Assembly: GCA_965221815.1 (NCBI GenBank)
Contig: OZ244915.1
Span: 1,550,001 to 1,614,000 of the forward strand
From: JAPOXR01 sp965221815
GTDB lineage: Bacteria > Pseudomonadota > Alphaproteobacteria > Rhodobacterales > Rhodobacteraceae
Direction of reading: 5' to 3'
Length of the DNA: 64,000 bases
Positions 62,159-64,000 of the stretch are shown here, one piece after another; positions within the stretch are counted from its first letter, which is position 1, and each line of letters starts with the position of its first letter. The position numbers were made by a program, and so were the translations under genes. The notes below the pieces were generated by a model. It was not told the origin of the DNA. It saw nothing but the letters and a program-made list of their open reading frames with translations, and did not search any database.

Positions 62159-62518
62159 TTACGGGGTGGACTTATGCTCTTCAGACGGACGTGGAGAAGA
62201 CAGTTCGGAGAGCAGTGTGCCAATAATTCGGCTCAGTTGAGGAATATCTTTGACCGCCGTATCCCAGATAGCCGCATGGTCTATCTGATGGGACACATGA
62301 GTCAGCCGATTGCGTAGACCTATCGCCTTGCGCAAATCGGGGATCTTTTCCGCCAGATCGGGTGCGACAGAATCGAGCTGGTTTCGTGCCTCGCCAATAA
62401 TAATGAGTCTGCGTTCAACGGAATCCTGTTTTTCCCTGTTGGCAAGGTCGGCGTCAAATTCCAGCCCCGCTGTAGATTCCTTGATTGCTTCAACACACTC
62501 TTCCACATCGGTCAGCAC
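62159..62518 (-). CDS. hepT: HepT-like (DUF86/HEPN) toxin, start displaced
   Basis: Probable RNase toxin of a HEPN/MNT pair, 119 residues from GTG 62518. Family core: VEECVEAIKESTAGLEFDADLANREKQDSVERRLIIIGEARNQL and PDLRKAIGLRNRLTHVSHQIDHAAIWDTAVKDIPQL. The catalytic RX4HXY motif reads RNRLTHVS: Arg and His kept, Tyr replaced by Ser. The codons SRDAKS just upstream in the same frame match normal HepT N-termini, but their ATG at 62550 is now out of frame because of an 11-bp tandem duplication. Expression would need the internal GTG. Confidence 0.8.
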   Translation of the reverse strand: MLTDVEECVEAIKESTAGLEFDADLANREKQDSVERRLIIIGEARNQLDSVAPDLAEKIPDLRKAIGLRNRLTHVSHQIDHAAIWDTAVKDIPQLSRIIGTLLSELSSPRPSEEHKSTP

Positions 62519-62526
62519 AGACTTGG

Positions 62527-62548
62527 CATCACGACTCCATCACGACTC
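62527..62548 (-). repeat. 11-bp tandem duplication at the mntA/hepT junction
   Basis: On the minus strand GAGTCGTGATG occurs twice in a row. One copy would place ATG 62550 in frame with hepT (MSRDAKSVLTDVEE), overlapping the mntA stop; two copies shift it by 11 bases. Confidence 0.85.
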
Positions 62549-62869
62549 ATAGACAAGTTCCCGTGACTCGTTGATCGCCGCGCGAAAATAGTGATTCTTT
62601 ATCCCACCCTCAGTGAGAAGATCGACCTTGCGGCCCAGTATGGATTCCAAGTCAAATGCCAACCCGAAGTAACGCCGTGCAACTCCTGGCAAAAGGGGCG
62701 GGAGGAACTCAACAAGAAAATCGGCATCACTCGTCTCTGGATCGAAATCCGTGCCGCGTGCAGCCGAACCGAAAACTTCCAGGCGGGACGCCCGATGTTT
62801 CCGGCAAACCGATACGATCTCGCTTTTTTTGTCCAGGATGGCATGATGCACGCGTTTCACCTCCCGCAT
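62540..62869 (-). CDS. mntA: MntA-like minimal nucleotidyltransferase antitoxin
   Basis: Antitoxin of the HEPN/MNT type, expected to inactivate HepT by adding AMP. The 109 residues start MREVKRVHHAILDKKSEIVSVCRKH and carry the catalytic VFGSAARGTDFDPETSDADFLVEF, in which 12 instead of 10 residues separate GS from DxD. Then come FGLAFDLESILGRKVDLLTEGGIKNHYFRAAINESRELVYES, typical of the family. ATG 62869 is chosen; ATG 62917 is possible but lies 13 bases from the ISKra4 end. No clear ribosome site. Confidence 0.82.
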   Translation of the reverse strand: MREVKRVHHAILDKKSEIVSVCRKHRASRLEVFGSAARGTDFDPETSDADFLVEFLPPLLPGVARRYFGLAFDLESILGRKVDLLTEGGIKNHYFRAAINESRELVYES

Positions 62870-62929
62870 GAGTGAACACCGCCGCAAAATATCACATCCT
62901 GCCGATGATTCCAGCATCGTTGCCGATTC

Positions 62930-63992
62930 GGGCGTGATTCCCCTCTGGTTGGGTTTGGATCACGGTTGATTCCGGATGGGTGGCATCCGGCGATCAAGCC
63001 CCTGGGCAAAAGACGTACGATTGGCGCTGGCCCAGAGATGGGCATGGGCGTGTCGCCGTCTGTGGATCAGTTGGGCCCAGACGTTGTCAAAGCGTCCCGA
63101 TTTGAGCCGGGCCCAGAAGGTGAGAACGCCCTGGCCCCTAACACGACCCCATCTCTGGCCACTGCGCTTGAGCCGGGTGTTGACGATCATTGTGTCCGCC
63201 GCCTCGACAGCACAGCTGCCTATGGGGGCACCCGCATCGCGGGCCTCCCGATAACGCATCCGCTAGCGGTGACTGCGGACAATGCCGATTGCGACGGTGA
63301 TCCCGCTGTGTCCTGTGTTCTGTCGCCGGAGATCACACAGCGCATCGATCACCGAGCCCCCGCAATGGGGATCATCTGTCAGGATGGCCTTGTGTGTGTC
63401 GAACCCTGCCGTGCTCCTGGCGCTCTCGGCCCCCGCAGCGGCATCGGCAGCGGCCTTGAGAGAGGGGTCGGCCGGCCCGACATCGACCCGCCGGATATCC
63501 GGGTCAAACTCTCCAGACAAGTCCCGTTGTCCCTGGCCCCATCGACGATGACGACACTCTTCAGCTCCCGGCCCAACGCGACTGCATCGCGCAGATCGAT
63601 CTCCGCCTGATGCGGATCCTCCCGAAACAGGCGGGCCAAGTCATCCACGCGACCCGTGTCCGGCCACTGCGCAGCGACCGTCTGCACTGTGTCCGCGACC
63701 CGCTGTCGCGCCCGATCCCTGTCCCGATCGGTCTTGGCAACAGCATTTTCAGAGTGGCAATGAATCCGCCGCGTGTTCCGTCTCAGAGATCTCCATGAGG
63801 GAAAGTATTCATGCGGGAACACGCGACCCGATCCGACCGACACACCCAACAACTCCACCCTGATCGAGTCCCATTCCGCGATTTTTCCAAAAATTCCGCC
63901 ACATCACCCAAACGCCCGCCATCAGGATCCCCAAAACCACACGTTTTCAACAGATTGAAAATTCACGCGCCCGCCAGACGCGCACCACTCCC
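62930..63992 (-). mobile_element. Internally deleted ISKra4-family copy
   Basis: About 1060 bases with both ends: GGGCGTGATTCCCC at 62930 and CACTCCC (inverted GGGAGTGG) ending at 63992. It aligns with the full copy at 20607 but lacks about 600 bases from the middle. The eight bases on either side (gccgattc, tcccgtca) are not a duplication. Same orientation as the copy at 61553, so the HEPN/MNT pair lies between two parallel copies. Confidence 0.78.
62966..63858 (-). pseudogene. ISKra4-family transposase remnant
   Basis: Fragments in different minus frames: the N-terminal part VADTVQTVAAQWPDTGRVDDLARLFREDPHQAEIDL, then VVIVDGARDNGTCLESL, VDVGPADPSLKAAADAA..FDTHKAILTDDPHC and the C-terminal DAGAPIGSCAVEAADTMIVNTRLKRSGQRWGRVRGQG. 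The middle of the protein is deleted, and phase changes near 63500 and 63260 break the rest. In the signature GSGAVE the second Gly is Cys. Confidence 0.75.
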
Positions 63993-64000
63993 TCCCGTCA

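Noticed and set aside
1..64000. CRISPR array
   Set aside because: No regularly spaced short direct repeats were seen; repeats found are IS ends, a coiled-coil gene repeat and a single 11-bp tandem duplication.

Overview
The window looks like a chromosomal segment from an alphaproteobacterium close to Rhodobacterales. This rests on recalled gene neighbourhoods, not on a database search: glyQ - DUF6446 - glyS; chaC / DUF2125 / tyrC-hisC; priA / fsa - DUF484 - xerC; atpHAGDC standing apart from the F0 genes; an ExbB-like/OmpA-like motor pair; and a phasin with a PhaR-type operator. Base composition is moderate, with several visibly GC-richer blocks that coincide with insertion sequences.

Layout. 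1-4.7 kb: glycyl-tRNA synthetase genes, a SPOR/peptidoglycan-binding pseudo-protease and a short-chain dehydrogenase. 4.9-9.2 kb: an accessory block bounded by IS66-type ends. It holds a truncated IS66-like transposase and a gene for a secreted protein that is split exactly by a second IS with a 10-bp target duplication. 9.4-20.5 kb: core genes (ribokinase, tRNA-Ser(GGA), ribF, a YcgN-like gene, prs, atpHAGDC, a methyltransferase, gloB). 20.6-22.3 kb: an ISKra4-family element with an 8-bp target duplication, just upstream of clpA. 24.8-26.4 kb: a decayed resolvase and a MqsRA toxin-antitoxin pair. 26.6-32.6 kb: phasin, RecD2 helicase and the motor pair. 32.7-36.5 kb: a scrambled accessory zone with an IS stub, a broken small ORF, an intact RloA-like ATPase, an RloB cut off after about 40 codons and joined to the 3' third of a porin gene, and an IS256 remnant. 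36.6-61.4 kb: core metabolism and transport (chaC, tyrC-hisC, priA, fsa, xerC, urate catabolism, malic enzyme, GH4 glycosidase, a phosphodiesterase, a solute:sodium symporter cluster, a voltage-gated sodium channel, and a five-gene Liv-type ABC transporter). 61.5-64 kb: a HEPN/MNT toxin-antitoxin pair between two internally deleted ISKra4 copies.

How it works together. Housekeeping genes form short, tightly packed operons with ATGA, GTGA or TAG-ATG junctions (glyQ-DUF6446, hisC-tyrC, atpH-atpA, livHMGF). The accessory parts have been reworked repeatedly by one ISKra4 family present as a full copy, two internally deleted copies and an end stub, and by IS66-, IS256- and IS4-like elements. Two anti-phage or toxin-type loci (RloAB and HEPN/MNT) carry recent-looking lesions. 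The observations I rate highest are the RloB/porin recombination joint, the secreted gene that can be rebuilt in frame across its IS insertion and carries a 13-C tract, the 11-bp tandem duplication that moves the hepT start out of frame, and the PhaR-like operator lying exactly between the -35 and -10 boxes of the phasin promoter. I did not find a complete, clearly new multi-gene system.
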